The notes beneath the pieces are model-generated. The model saw only the letters and a list, made by a program, of their open reading frames with translations. It was not told the DNA's origin and ran no database searches. Shown here one piece after another: positions 11,334-24,200 of a stretch of 35,695 nt of DNA (the stretch's first letter is position 1; each line of letters starts with the position of its first letter). The position numbers were made by a program, and so were the translations under genes. The stretch is from Pigoraptor vietnamica. Lineage: Eukaryota > Opisthokonta > Filasterea. The stretch lies in assembly GCA_943704525.1 (NCBI GenBank), contig CALSCQ010003082.1, positions 1 to 35,695 of the forward strand, in the 5' to 3' direction.

Positions 11334-14300
11334 ATGGCGGACCACGACCACTCGGATGGCAAAGGCGAGGTCGTCGTCGAGCTTGATGAAGTGACCATGC
11401 ACCAAAACGGAAATGGACACGCCAACGGACATGGTCTCGACCAGTCGTTCGAAGCGCCGCAGCTCACGCGGTCGGCGTCCTCGGCAGGGAAGGCGTCTCG
11501 TGGGTGTCGCTGTTTAATGTCGTATGTTGCATGTTTCCCCCCCTTACACACACATGAGAGAGATGCGTGCTCACCTACAAGTGCACTATTCGCAACCAGG
11601 CATTTCCATCTTCGCCGTCGACGACCGGAAGGCGTCGAACACGGTGCCCATTGCGCTCACGTGGGAGCACGTCAAGTACACAGTGGTAACGAAGAAGCGG
11701 CGGAAGGTCGTTAGCGAGAAGGTCATTCTGCAGGACGTCACGGGCAGCGTCAAGCCGGGCGAGGTGCGCGGCCGTGACAGCGAGACCTCAGTGTTATTAG
11801 CCGTAACAGCGCGTGCCTTTTGGAAACAGCGGCGACTGCTAGTGGTGGCCATTGCAGCGAGTGCCTCTTGAACAGTTGTGTTCCCTTTGGCGTGCAGTGC
11901 GCTTCACTCTGATAGCTTTGTGCGTTCATGCGACTCACCCGTGTCCTTATCGCGCAGATGATCGCCATTCTCGGCACCAGCGGCGCCGGCAAGACGTGAG
12001 TGTCTCTGTTGCATTCGACTCTTCTGAGGGCTCTTGTGCGCATTCTCTCTTGCGCGGGTTCCTTTGTATTCTGACTGACACCCGACATTGCTCCTTGCGC
12101 GCGCCGCAGGTCCTTCCTCAACGTGCTTGCAGGACGGCACGTGCAGGGCACTGTCGAGGGCAACATTCTCCTCAACGGCGAGCCACGCTCGAAGATGTTC
12201 AAGCGCCAGTCTGCGTACGTCGAACAGGTGCGTGGTGCTTGTGTCCGTGCTAGACACGCAATGCGAGCCCTTCGTTTTGAATGCTTTCTGAACAGGATCG
12301 TTCTCTGACCATCCCTTCTCCCCCCTTGTATGTCCTCTCTGCGTGCAGGACGACCTGCTCTTCCCCAACCTCACCGTGCGGGAGACGTTCACATACACGG
12401 CGCTGCTTCGCCTCCCGCGCAAGTACACGCGCGAGGAGAAGACGACGCGCGCGATGGACGTCATCACGGAGCTCGGACTTCTCTCTTGCATCGACACGCG
12501 TATCGGCAACGAGGCCAATAGGGGCATTAGCGGCGGAGAGCGGAAGCGCACGTGAGTGTTTGTATGCGTTTTCTGTGTGTGTGTCTGTGTGCGTGTGTGT
12601 GTGTTTGGCAGGGGGGGAGGGGGGGTGTTGGCGCGGTGAGGGGGGGCGGGCCTCTGATGGAGCGTGCGTAGTGTGGTGTCTCGTGCATTATCAAAATTTC
12701 TCGCGACTCTCTCGAATCTCATTTCTAGTATCTGCTTTGCGCGCGCAGTTCCATCGGCGTGGAGCTCATCACGAACCCCCGCCTGCTCTTCCTGGGTGGG
12801 TGTCTTCGCCAGTGGTGACAAGTGTCTGGTTTCCCACTGCACCGTCCGACGGCTGCATTTTCCCATAGCATGTTCATAACGCCCACATCGATGGCCGTTT
12901 CTGACGAAGGCGTCTGTTTTCCTGCGCAGACGAGCCCACGAGTGGCCTCGACAGCTTCACGGCGCTCCATCTGCTCGAATCTGTTCGCGAGCTGGCCAAC
13001 GCCGGAAGGTGTGTGAAGGTCGAGATGCTGCGTGTGAGATGCGGTTGATATCTTGTGTGGCGGCATGAGACTGAGATGGTGTTCGGTACGTGTAGGGCGG
13101 TCGTCGCGACAATTCACCAGCCGAACCGCAAGATTTACGAGCTTTTCGACAAGCTCTTGCTGCTCTCGAAGGGCCGTGTCGTGTACTACGGCCCCGGCAA
13201 CAAGGCCGTCGACTTCTTTGCGACGCAGGGGTACCCTTGCCCGCCGCTCTCGAACGCCGCCGACCACTTCCTCGACGTGTGCACGTGAGTTTGTGAACCA
13301 AGGCGTCTGCGTGTGTGTACCTAGCACTGCAACAGACCTTAGCACTCCGCGTGACACCCGCCGATATGTCTCGCTCAACCGTCCGCACTTGTGCCGCAGT
13401 GTGGACACGCGCACGCCCGAGCTGTCGGAGGAATCGACGAACCGCGTGAGGGCCATCCAGGACGCCTACGCCAAGTCGGAGTACGCGCAGAAGGCGATGG
13501 TCGAGGTGGTGCAGCGCTCGCAGTCGACGGCGTCGCAGGACCCCAATGCCGCGCGGAAGAGCGAGCGGCCGAAGCCGCGCCTCAGCCTGTTTGGCGCCGG
13601 GGGCGACTTCCAGTGGAACCTTCCGTGGGTGTTTGAGATGGGCGTGCTGCTCAGCCGCGCCGTCAAGAACTTCATGCGCGAGAAGCGCGTGACGGTCGTC
13701 GCGCTCGCGCAGTCGATTTTCATGTCGCTGCTCGTCGGCGGCATTTTCTTTCAGATGGGCGACGACCAGAACTCGATCCAGAATCGCTCCGGCGCGCTGT
13801 TCTTTGTGCTCATCAACCAATCTTTCGGCTCGATGATTGCGATCCTCACGCTCTTCCAGAACGAGAAGGCCGTCTTCATGCGCGAACGCTCCGCGGGGAC
13901 GTACAGAGTCAGCGCGTACTATGTCGCGAAGAACCTCGCCGAGCTGCCCGTGCAGATTGCGCTGCCGGTCATCTTCGGCACGATTGTGTACTGGATGATG
14001 GGCTTGCAGGGTGACGCCGGGCGCTTCTTCACGTTCCTCCTCCTCCTCGTCGCGACGGTGCTCGCTGCACAGTCACTCGGACAGGTCATTAGCGCGGCCG
14101 CACCCAACATGCAGGTCGCCAACGCTATTGGCCCGATCGTCATGATCCTCTTCCTCCTGTTTGGCGTGGGTGTCTTGGCCGGTCGCGTGCTGTTTGCTGT
14201 GGGCACTCTTGCGCGGTGTGTGTACGCGTGTGTGCGTGAGAGCGTTGTGTGTGTTGTTGTGTGTGTGCGTGAGAGAGTTGTGTGTGTGTGCGTGTGTGTG

Positions 14301-14891
14301 CCGATTGTTGCTTTCCACGTTTTATGGATTGGAACTTACGATTTCGCTGATTGACTTTGCCAGGGCTTTTATCTCAATGCCGCCGACATTTGGCCCGGGT
14401 TCTACTGGATCAAGTATAGTGAGTGTCACCGCTTCGCCACATCGCCGCAGTGTTGCGTGTGTGCGCTCTGCATGTTGTTATCGTATGCGTTCGCTGATCC
14501 TTTCTCTCCTCTGCGCAGTCTCCTTCCTCAACTACGGCTACCGCGCCGTTGTCGTCAACGAGTACGCGGGGCTCACGTTCACGTGCGCCACGCCCGTGCG
14601 CTGCCTCACCACGGGCACGCAGGTCATCGCCACATACGACTTCCAGGACGTCAACAAGTGGGAGGACTTTGGCGTCCTCGTCGCGCTCATCATCGGATAC
14701 AGGTGGGCATTGCACGCGCGCTCTGCCGTGTGGCGACACGCGGGTCGCACGCACGTCGCACCACTTATGCCGTATGTTAATGCACACACAACCATGGCAC
14801 GTTATTGACATGGGTTGCTGCTGTTGTTCGCAGGTTCCTCGCGTACCTCGCCCTGCGGTATATGGCCAAGCCGAAGACGAAGATTGCCTAA
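11334..14891 (+). CDS. ABCG-family half-transporter (12 exons, 688 aa)
   Basis: White/ABCG-type ABC exporter, nucleotide-binding domain first and membrane domain second; such half-transporters dimerise and export lipids, sterols or xenobiotics. Exons: 11334-11499, 11600-11763, 11958-11995, 12110-12227, 12349-12551, 12749-12795, 12930-13008, 13096-13284, 13400-14165, 14364-14418, 14519-14702, 14834-14891; total 2067 nt, all GT-AG, all in phase. Seen: Walker A GTSGAGKTS (about 116-124, split by an intron), Q-loop Gln 162, signature ISGGERKR (222-229), Walker B LLFLDEPTSGLDS (242-254), H-loop IHQP (His about 279). A membrane domain follows from about residue 405 with hydrophobic segments and the ABCG motif MRERSAGTYRVSAYY, then FLLFGGFYLN and a C-terminal segment ending KPKTKIA. 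The N-terminus is acidic and His-rich. All catalytic motifs are intact. The substrate cannot be told from sequence. Confidence 0.95.
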
Positions 14892-15157
14892 ATAGTCCAG
14901 ACGTTGCGTGCGTTGCGTGCGGGCGCCTGCGTCCATTCTCTTGCTTATCTCGTGCGTTGCGCGTTTGCCTTGCCTCATTTCTATACAAAATTTCAAAAGC
15001 ATTTACTGTCCTGTTGGGTGGGCCTAGAGATGCCCAACGTCACGTGTGCAAGCGCCCAAGCAATAGTGGACGTGGAACTTTGAACTTCGCGACGATGCGA
15101 CGTGCGTCCCTGCGCCAGGCAGGCCGCCCATACCCAACGCCGTCGTCTTTAATCTCC
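14892..15157. other. Convergent 3' spacer
   Basis: 266 bp shared by the 3' ends of the ABCG gene (plus) and the ADCK1-like gene (minus). No coding signal; it should hold both 3' UTRs. Confidence 0.6.
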
Positions 15158-16962
15158 TCACCCAGGCGGGCGGAAGTTGTCGACGTCCGGAGAGAACGTG
15201 CTTCCCCACCACCACTGCGCGACCCATGCGACGACCCGAGAGAGCGCCACAAACACGCGGAAGCGCGCCATGTCCCACTGCAGGCCGACCCAGTCGCGCA
15301 GGCCGGCGGGCCTTCCGGTCTCGCGCCCAACGTGCAATCCCACAACCGCCTTCTCAGCGAGGATTTCAAAGCGGTAGAGCGACCGGCCACCGAGATCCTG
15401 CGCGAGAAGCGTGGTGAAGTGTGCATGTACGTGTCAGTCAATTGCGAGCAGTGCAGCACCGAGAGAGATGAGCGACTCGGCATCTCACATGCGCAGAGAA
15501 AGTGACTGCTCTGTCTCATTCAATGCACGGAAAAGCGGCACGGAAAAGAAAGACGGCGAGCAAAAAGGAAAAAGGCGCGCGTGTCCGGACGTGCCTTGCA
15601 AATGGAGCGCACGAGGTTGTTGGTGCGCATCACGAGCAGCATGTCGCGCGGAAGCCCTTCGAGGAAGTCCATAACATCGCCCACGTTGGTGTTACTGCGC
15701 GGCGTAACAGGCGGTTCAGCAGAGCACTTGGATGCTACCTTTCCACACCCTCGTCGACCACTCTGTAAAATAGAAGGACGCTGTTCGACTATACGAGCGA
15801 GGCGTGTGCTCAGTCGCCGCACAGGGGCACGCAAAACTCGCACGCCGCACAACGTTACTGCACGAAATTGAACACACAGTTGCACACGGCCACATTGCCC
15901 GTCGCACACTCACGCAAACTGCTTCCGCAGCCGCTCCCTGTCCTCGCGCGACATGGCCTCGCCGAGCTTTGACGTCCCATTCCACATACGAAACGTGAAG
16001 ATGAGCGGGAAGATATCGTAGTACTTGCCCGCACCGAGAGCGTCGCTCGATCGCCGCAGCAGCCCTTCGTCCATCGTCACGAGCGACTTCCACAGCCCGC
16101 AGTAATTCACGCGAAACTCCTCCGTCAGCTCGCGGTACAGCCCGTGGTCAAGGAGCACCAGCTGCATGTGTCCGCGCGAGCGGCCGCCGCAGTCCAGACC
16201 GTCCGGACCGGCATTGCTCCAGCGCACGTTCAGGTTGCCGGGATGCGGGTCGCAGTGCACAAAGCCGTAGACAAAAGTCATATCTCCGAACACTTCAGAG
16301 AGGGTGCGCGCGACGGACAGCGGCTTAAACCCAGCGCCAACAAGACCCGCCGAGTCGTTCACCTTGACGCCGCCGAGAAACTCCATCGTCAGAACGCGGC
16401 GGGACGAGAGGTCCCATCGGATGCGGGGCACGCGTACGTCCGTGCGGTGGGCAAAGTAGCCAGCGACGCGCTCGGCGTTGCGGCCCTCGTGCGCAAAGTC
16501 AAGCTCCTGGGCGAGGTTCTTGCGAAACTCGGCGACGATCCAGTGGAGGCTGTGTGGGAAGGCGTGAGCAAAGAGAGGGGAGCAAAAAGAGAGGGGAGCA
16601 AAAGCAGAAGACACGGCAAAGGCTGCGGAAATGAAGACGGACGCTGCGCTCAGAGTGCGATGAGGAGTGCGGTGGTGTGTGTGTGGTGTGTGTGTGCGTG
16701 TGTAAGGGGAGGTTCTCCAACACTCCGGAGCACGAGAAAATGAACCAGATACATGTTGAAAATGTGGGTTAAGAGAGCTCGGAGAATGGCTCACCGCACG
16801 TCCGGGAACCACCACAGCACGGCGTCGGCGAGAAGGCGCATCGTCCAGAGGTCGCTCTCAAAGTCCTCGCGAAGGGAGGGGTACTGCACCTTCAGCGCGA
16901 CCGCCTGACCGTCGCGCGTCACGGCCTCGTGCACCTGTCCATGCGTGCGTGAGTGAGTATGG

Positions 16963-17031
<69 letters not shown>

Positions 17032-18123
17032 CGTGCGTGCGCGAGTGCATGAGTGTGTGCGCACACATTACAACAGTGCAACGTGCAAGAGGAGAAGAGA
17101 GAAAGCGCGCCAAAACAAAGGCCGCAAAGTCGAGGAGGCACAAGCACCTGTGCGAGCGATGCGGCCGCAATGGGCTCGGGGTTGATGTAACGGAAGAGCA
17201 CTTCAGGCGCCAGCCCGAGATCTTCAAGGACGACCGCGCGCACTTCGTCAAACGGACGCGAAGGCGCCTGCGCACGCAGCCGCAAGTGCGGTGAGCGGAA
17301 TGAAGAAGCTGGCGCATCTTGTCGTGTCGTATCACTTCAAACGTGCATGCAAAGGGCGATTATATAGAAAAAGCCCAACATGCTCCCGCACACGCAAAGG
17401 CTCAACGCGCTCTTTGACTGTGTGGGCTGCGACAACACGTGCCTTATCCTGCAAAACGGCGAGTGTTTTCGTGTACTCTTGCGGCGCGGCATAGTTGAGC
17501 GACGCCACGTGCTGTCCGGCCTTCACGTAGATGCCCTGCGTCACGAACCACCACAGTCCAAAGGAAAGCGTCAAAAGGGACACAGCGAGACGACGACTCT
17601 GCGACAGTCGCCTCATGCAGCCCCACTTTGGATGGCACGCACACATGCTTAACACACGCTTCCCACTCGCCTTGTTCCAACGACACAGCCGGAGGACGCG
17701 ATCGGCAGACCGCTGGTGAGCCCGCGACCGCGCGCGGCGGTATTCTTCGGTGGTTGGGTCCATCCCACGCAGCGACCACTTGTAATCGGCGATGATCATC
17801 GCCGCCGTCGAGAACGACCGCGCCGTTCGCAGATACGCATTCCCGCGCACGGCCGCTTCCTCCGGGTTGAGTGCGAGCGCCGCTGCCACGCCGATGGCGC
17901 CGGCGGCCACCAGAGTGCGGGGACGCGAAAGCCACGTGCGACGCGGAACAGTTGCACTCGCAACACTGTCGGGTGCCCGAGTGGGCGTCGCTACTTGAGA
18001 TGCAGAGGTGCTCTTGTAGGCAGCTTGTGAGAGCGCGGTCGAACGGAGGGCTCGTGACGGCGTTGTTTGTATGGCCCTGAACACACGCGCGACGACCGCA
18101 CCGATAGCGCCGGCGCGCCGCAT
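15158..18123 (-). CDS. ADCK1: ABC1/ADCK1-like atypical kinase, likely mitochondrial (7 exons, 593 aa)
   Basis: UbiB/ABC1-family protein of the ADCK1/ADCK5 branch (mitochondrial lipid and coenzyme Q homeostasis). Exons on the minus strand: 18123-17671, 17535-17443, 17267-17148, 16934-16795, 16549-15914, 15694-15595, 15397-15158; total 1782 nt, all in phase. Seen: an Arg/Ser/Ala-rich N-terminus with no acidic residue for about 45 residues, resembling a mitochondrial presequence; a hydrophobic segment near 70-87; the family KxGQ motif in YVKAGQH (Lys about 156); Ala-rich loop AAASLAQVH; VALKVQYP (Lys about 237); FVHCDPHPGN (Asp 369, Asn 374); and LLDHGLY (Asp 403) in place of DFG. Length 593 compares with about 530 in human ADCK1. 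Three of six introns (1, 2 and 6) start with GC after AAG; only these junctions keep both the phase and the family alignment. Intron 3 holds a (GT)n tract. ADCK5 is the alternative assignment. Confidence 0.92.
16935..17147 (-). repeat. (GT)n microsatellite in ADCK1-like intron 3
   Basis: About 65 bp of (TG)n on the plus strand near 16962-17028, followed by CGTGCGTGCG. It reads as (CA)n in the transcript and lies near the acceptor. Confidence 0.9.
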
Positions 18124-18356
18124 CTTTTGAGGTAATGGCGAAGAGGGCCTTCACATCGACTCCTTAACAGCTGCGAATGGCGCGTGAGAAGTGTGCGTGT
18201 TGTGAGCGTGCAAGATAACGGGTGAGCGAGGCAGTAGATGGAGGGTGTGCGTGTGAGCGAGAAGGTCGGAGTCGCCGAAAAATGATGATGTCACGAGGTA
18301 CCCTGAATTGATCCGCACTTTATTACTTTGTGTGTGTGCGCAGCCTTTTCTGCATG

Positions 18357-19084
18357 TCACGGCTGTGTCTTCTCTTCTTCGCATGCCTGCTTCGAACGCA
18401 CCCGACACTGCGCGTTTGTCGCACGAGGAGCACAGTATGATGAGAAGGGCACAATTGTCTGCGGAATCCAACACGAACACGGCGCTTCTCACTGGACAGC
18501 AACACGTGCGCGCAGTCACTCACCGTGCCCTTGGCGCAGTAGCAGCAGCCCCACTGCGGGCGCTGGTTGCTCACGAATGAAACGACGGCGTGGCCTGCGT
18601 GGCAGCGGTGGCGGCACGCCGCACAGATCCCTAGGAACGCAAGAAGAGATGCTGTGAATGTACAGTCCCTGTCGTGTTGTGTTACTCATGCACTCGCGCG
18701 CGCACTCACACTTGAGCTTGCACGTGTGGCACTCGTAGTAATCGACCGTGTCGGCAGTCCCCGCGGCGAATGCGTCCGCAAAGCACGGCGTATTCAGGTC
18801 TCTGTCACACGGAAGGTGAGCGGGTCGTCCACACAGACACGCGCGCAATAAGCCGATTCACGTGCACACGCCCACACTCGTTCTTCGCGCGACACCTTTT
18901 GCACAGTGTGGCTCACCTCTCCAGCACCACTCCGGTGCCCGTAATTGTGACGCGGCACCCATTGAACACGCGCAGCCGCGACAGTGGCTCGGACCGTGCC
19001 GACGCCGACACCCTGGCAGAAGTGCCGCTGAGTTTGTTCTTTGTCAGCCACGACGGTCTCTCACACAAAGCCCACGCACGCACG

Positions 19085-19172
<88 letters not shown>

Positions 19173-19210
19173 CACACACACGCACGCACACGCACGCACG
19201 CACACATACA

Positions 19211-19242
<32 letters not shown>

Positions 19243-20699
19243 CACGCACACACACACATAGAGCGCAGAGCGCACACACACCCGAGTAGGCTGTGCATTT
19301 CGACAGCGCAGCCGTACCACGACACCACGCGGCCGAAGCGACCCCTGTCGTCCCGGGCAAGCCCCTCAGACACAGCATCGAGGAGATCGCCGATGGTTGC
19401 AGCGGCGCTCACGACGACCCCCTGCAGCGACGTTTTGCGGCACGGAATGTCCACGCGAAGCTCTATCTGGCGGTGGGTTCCTTGCATCGCCGCGTATGCG
19501 GGCGCGCGCTGCGTCGGAGCCGCTGACATTGACGTCGCCGCTTGCGCCATGATGGATGCAACGCACGCGGACCCCTCGGCAGCCGATGCGCTAAATGCGC
19601 GCGGACGATCGACCGTCCACGATGTTGGCGTTGTTGGTGTCGCTGCCGTCGACGCTTCGACCGTGGTTGCTCTTGCGAGCGCGCTGTCGGAAAGGGTATG
19701 TCTCGTTAGTTTCGCGCAGCATTGCGACGAGTGTGCGTCTAGCGCGGACATCCATGGTGCAGTCACTCGCCATTCTACGCGCGCGAGTATATCTTCGACC
19801 GCATTTTGGTACTCTGCGTGGAGGATTTGGCTCCACACGCTGGCGTCGCACTCAAGGCCTGCGTTGTAGACCGTGCGCGCAGAGTGAATTGGAGCTCGAA
19901 GGGACAGCGGAGCGTCTTCAACAAGGGGCGGCTGTTGTCTTACCCGAGTGCGTGGACGGCGCGTGTGCGGCGCGGTGTGCGGCATCCATTTGCCGCACGT
20001 AGGCTTCGGAGGTCGCCTGCAATGGTGTGTGCATACTGAGCTGTGTGTGCACCAGGGTGGCGTCTTCCCACCAAGCATGCAGGCAATGTTCACACACCTT
20101 GCGGAGCGCATATGTCTCGCGAAGGATCCGCGACACGGCGTCTGTTGGCAGTTCAAGGGTGCGTGTGAGTTGGCGTGTGTTGGGCGTGGGACAGCCAGCT
20201 CGCAACGCGCGTACCGTCACATAAATTCCGTAGCTGTGCCTCAATGTCCGCCATGCACCCCTCGGCTGTCAGCTGTTCCTCGCGACTTGTGCTTGGTGTC
20301 GTCCTTGCCTTCACCGCCGGCTTTTTCGCGCTGGCGTGCAGCCCTGCGCACGGATGCGAACAGGAAGGGAAATACTGTCAAAGGCATGCACGAAGCCAAC
20401 ACCGCACCACGTCCTCACTCACGGATAATGCCGTCCACATTGAGCGTCCTTATTAATTGGTGGCCGTCAAGATGTCTGTTGCAGCAGGGACACGAGTGCC
20501 TGGTGGAGGGAGAGGCGGGTCAGCAGTGGACTCAATCGTGCGGCGCAACTGCCCCAACCCACCGCCTGTCGATCCACTCTGCGATGCAATCGCGGCAGAA
20601 GAAATGGCCACATGCCGTCACAGCGCTCTCATTCATGATATCCAGGCATATCGGGCACGTGAGGTGCTCCAGCAGGAGTCGCTCCTGCGTCGGTTGCAT
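18357..20699 (-). CDS. RING finger plus UBR-box zinc finger protein, putative E3 ubiquitin ligase (10 exons, 475 aa)
   Basis: Exons on the minus strand: 20699-20563, 20499-20423, 20343-20221, 20141-20098, 20016-19944, 19858-19282, 19012-18917, 18801-18710, 18630-18524, 18458-18357; total 1428 nt, all GT-AG and in phase. The N-terminus is a complete C3HC4 RING: C15, C18, C30, H32, C35, C38, C49, C52 (LTCPICLDIM, CGHFFCRDC, SCPCCNRHL), split by intron 1. The C-terminus (about 382-442) matches the UBR-type finger pattern: C382, C400, C403, C409, C412, C416, H417, H420, C436, C438 (YYECHTCKLKWICAACRHRCHAGH, then WGCCYC; spacing as in UBR proteins). Between them lies a roughly 90-residue segment (RQIELRVDIPCRK, VVVSAAATIGDLLDAV, VFNGCRVTITGTG) that reads like a ubiquitin-like fold. 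UBR boxes bind N-degrons and RINGs recruit E2, so an E3 role is likely; the substrate is unknown. An alternative acceptor at 19028 would add five residues. AATAAA lies just past the stop. Confidence 0.85.
19013..19281 (-). repeat. (CA)n microsatellite in RING-UBR intron 6
   Basis: A (CA)n/(CGCA)n tract of about 190 bp (about 19077-19260 on the plus strand). In the transcript it is (GU)n, and the donor itself, GTGTGTGTGCG, belongs to the same repetitive sequence. Confidence 0.9.
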
Positions 20700-21256
20700 A
20701 TTGAGTGGCAGTTTGTGAGGGGATCAAGCAGTCTTTGACGTACCGAGATTTCCATCTCTTACCCAGCCGTTTCTTCCTTGTTATGCAACGTCACTTGGTC
20801 AGAGCCGTCAGTATGGAGCTTTCTGAGAGCGTGGTTGCGCTAGCGCTAAAAGAAAGCAAATGGCCATCGCTGAGTGCAAGCATAACATCGCGATTCTGTT
20901 AATTATCACCCCGGATGACATTTGTTAATATAAAATGAAAATGTATGGCGTGATGAGTTGTACGTCCGGGGTGAGAACCCGTGTCATCAAGATAAATTTA
21001 GCGCGGTTACACTTCACAGTCGCGTGGGCCACTCACCGTCTCGCGCCGCGAATGACACCATGAGCCGTGCACATAGAGAGACTATTCAGGGTACACATTG
21101 CGAACGAAGGAATGCGATAGTGAGTGGGGCACATAGTGCGATCACCCGACACGCTGAAGGTGGAGGGCCCGCCTATGGGCCAACGCGAGTTCTGGACTAA
21201 AAAAAAAGGCCCAAGTAAACTTTACTCGCCAGCGCACGACATTGCGTGCGCGTCCT
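20700..21256. other. Intergenic between ATR 3' end and RING-UBR 5' end
   Basis: 557 bp between two minus-strand genes. It contains an AT-rich patch at about 20895-20945 and a CRE-like half site ACGTCA near 20789. It should hold the ATR 3' UTR and the promoter of the RING-UBR gene. No further ORF or RNA gene is seen. Confidence 0.5.
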
Positions 21257-24200
21257 TTACAAAAATGGACCCCATCCGACGAACATCTCGCACAGATTCT
21301 CGGGGCTCGTGGCTTCGGCAATGAGCTGGTGCACCTGCCCTTCGATTGAGAGCGGCAGCCCAGTCGTCGGCTTGCCCTGCAGGCGCCCGTCAATGCGCAC
21401 CATCATGTCGACGGCGCTGGGGTTGCGTGGATCGCCACTGCGGTCGCGCCGCCCCTCCGTGCCCCACTCGACGAGCGGATCGTGGATGAACGTCTCGAGC
21501 ACGGCCATGAGGGACTCGCGCTCCCGGCGCATGACCCGCAGCGTGACCTGTAAGAAGATGCAGCGGGCCGTTAGGATGGCGCAAACGACAAGGACGACAA
21601 CACATGCGGGTGACCGCGTCAGAGAGCGAGGGATAGAGTACCAAGCACAACACGGCACCGATGTCGTGTCACACGATCACACGCTAACATTCACCTCGCA
21701 CGTCCGCCGAAAGAGGCCCTCGTAACCCGTCGGCCCCATGGCGTCCGTCATGTTGTGGGTGAGGCGGAACGGCACCTTCTCTGGCACGGCAAACTTCGAA
21801 CCCTTGAAGAAGATGCAGTTGAAGTCGACGTGCACGCACTCGCCCGTCTTTGCGTCCATCAGTATGTTCTCCCCGTGGCGGTCCCCGAGGCCAACAGCCT
21901 GCCCGACCATCGACATGACAGCGGCCGTCCGCGCGTACGCCACGCGCGCAGAGTACCACGACGACGGCTCGGGAAAGGTCGTCAGGAACCACTCGTAGAA
22001 AACGGGAGGGAAGGCGGGTAGCACCGACGTCTTGAACTCCTTCGCGCGCGACACGCCGTCCTGGATGGCCTTCTGGGCCGCGATGATCTCGTGCTGCTTG
22101 ATGTGGTTGTTTCCCTTGCCGTTCTCCGTCCCCGCAACGCCGATGGGCCCAAACAGCGACTTGATGTGGGACGACGAGTAGTCGACGCCGCGCGCGTCGT
22201 AGATCGAGTAGATGATCGGGCGAATGGGCATCGTGTGCGGCACCCACTCGAGCAGGCCGCACTCCTCGTTCAGCGCGACCACGCCGTACGTGCGAATGTT
22301 GAGCTGCCGCTTCCTACTTTCCGCGTCTCGCTTCAACAGGCGGTTCACCATCTGCGAAAACTCCATCATGCGCGCGTCCCGGCGCAGGTCGTCGTTGGGC
22401 TTGCACAGCAGCGGATACTCGACGCCGTCGCTCCCCTGCACCACCAGCTTGCGCGGACGCTGCATCGAAGACAACAGCTCGATGCGGTCGCGGAGAACTT
22501 CGAACGTTGGCAGGTTGTCGGGGAAGCTGCCCGTGTCCCGCGTGTCCGACGGCAGGCGCACCTGAAGCGAGCGCTCGAGCGGAATGATGACGGGAAGGGG
22601 CATCATGCGACGCAGCGTGCTAAAGTCCGACGACACACTCAGCTCGCGGCGGTTGTCGGCATTGTACTCGCACAGCTCCGTGAGAATGTTCGCGAGGTCT
22701 ATGAACTTGGACGTAATGTCGTGCATCGTGGGGTTGCGCTGGCGAACGCTGTCCAAAATCTCGGCGCAACGGCGGCGGCGCTGCGCGTTGTTCGACTTGT
22801 GCGACAGCATGAGGGCCCACAGCGTCTGCTGCGGGAAGGCGACAACGAGCCGCCGTATAATGTCGCGCAGGATCTCCGTCACCGACGCATTGCTGTGGCA
22901 CAGGCGCGAGAGCAGCTGCGGCAGCGCCGTGATGAACTGGTACGGCGGCAGGCGGTCCTCAAGCGTCCGCATGATCGAGTTGAGCTGCGAGAGGAGCTCG
23001 AGAGGCGTCTTGTCCGACTTGTCGCTCGCCTTGCCCTTTGTCTTGTTGGCGCCGGCCTGTTCGGTCTCCGGAAAGCGCGCTCCGTAGTCGAGCCACAAGG
23101 TCAGGATGCGCGGGAGCGACTGAAAGATGAACTGGCTTCCGTGCGCTAGGGCGAGCCCGTAGTTGGCGACGATGTGTGGGAGGCACGCGCGCGTGTGCTC
23201 CGCATGCCCCTCGCTCTGCAGAATGCGGTCGTAGTACTTGCCGAGGTGGAAGTAGCCCTTCTCCCACTGCGGGCACAGCTCAATAACCCGCTGGTACTGC
23301 GCGATAATGTCGTTCGAGAGGCTCTGCCCCGTCGACTCCATCCACCTTCCCGCCAGCAGCACCGTCTTTCCAAGCTCGTCCGCCGCAGGGTCGCGAGGCT
23401 GCGCCGGCTGAAGGTCCAGGTAGTGCGCCAGCCACTGCACCGGCTTGTCCCGCTTGGGGCGGGGCGCCGTCGTGTTCGCGCGCACAATCGCGTGCACGAC
23501 GTCGCGCTTGCGCACGAGCTCGGCCTGCAGGAACGCAAGGGCCTCGTGCTGGTCGCCACGGTCCCACACGATTTTGGCGCGCTCGACCGCGACCGCCGCC
23601 TCCTGCGCCCCGAGCGCGTCGGCATTGAGCAGGGCGCTGTACGCCACTTGAAACAGGCCGCCCTTCCGCGCCACGCGCGCGCTCTGTAGCCAAAGGTCCC
23701 CGTGCAGGGCCGTCGCGGCAGACACCACGGCCGCGTTCTTGTCCGAGAGAAGCGAAACAACAATGCGACGCAGGTTCAAGATGGACTCGCGCGCCCTGTA
23801 CGAGGGCTGTGTCAGGCGCAGCGCGACGCCCCACTCTGTCGAGCACTCAAACAGCGCCATGGATGCGGCGCGCCCGACACCGACACCGACAGCGCCATCT
23901 TCCGCGAGGACGGGGGCCACCGCGTGCTCGAGCTCCCTCAGCATGTGCAGACGCACGATCGACGGGTATCCCCGCTGGTACGCGCCCGCTTCCATGCTCG
24001 CCGCGGAGAGAGGCACGACGAGCGCGTCCCGCGTAGCCGCCAGCGCATCCCGGAAGCCCGCGGCATTACCGGCGCGTGCCTTTAGCAGGATGCGGCCGAG
24101 CGACATTTCGAAATCTTCGGCTGCGGCGAGCCGCACGGCGCCGGGGGCAGCGCTGCCGCTGACCTCCGCACTGCCCACGCACTCCTCGAGGAGATCCCAC

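Noticed and set aside
19680-19770. An extra intron in the RING-UBR exon near 19680-19770
   Set aside because: The frame is open across the region and the phase-compatible splice pairs are poor; the unspliced reading keeps the downstream frame.
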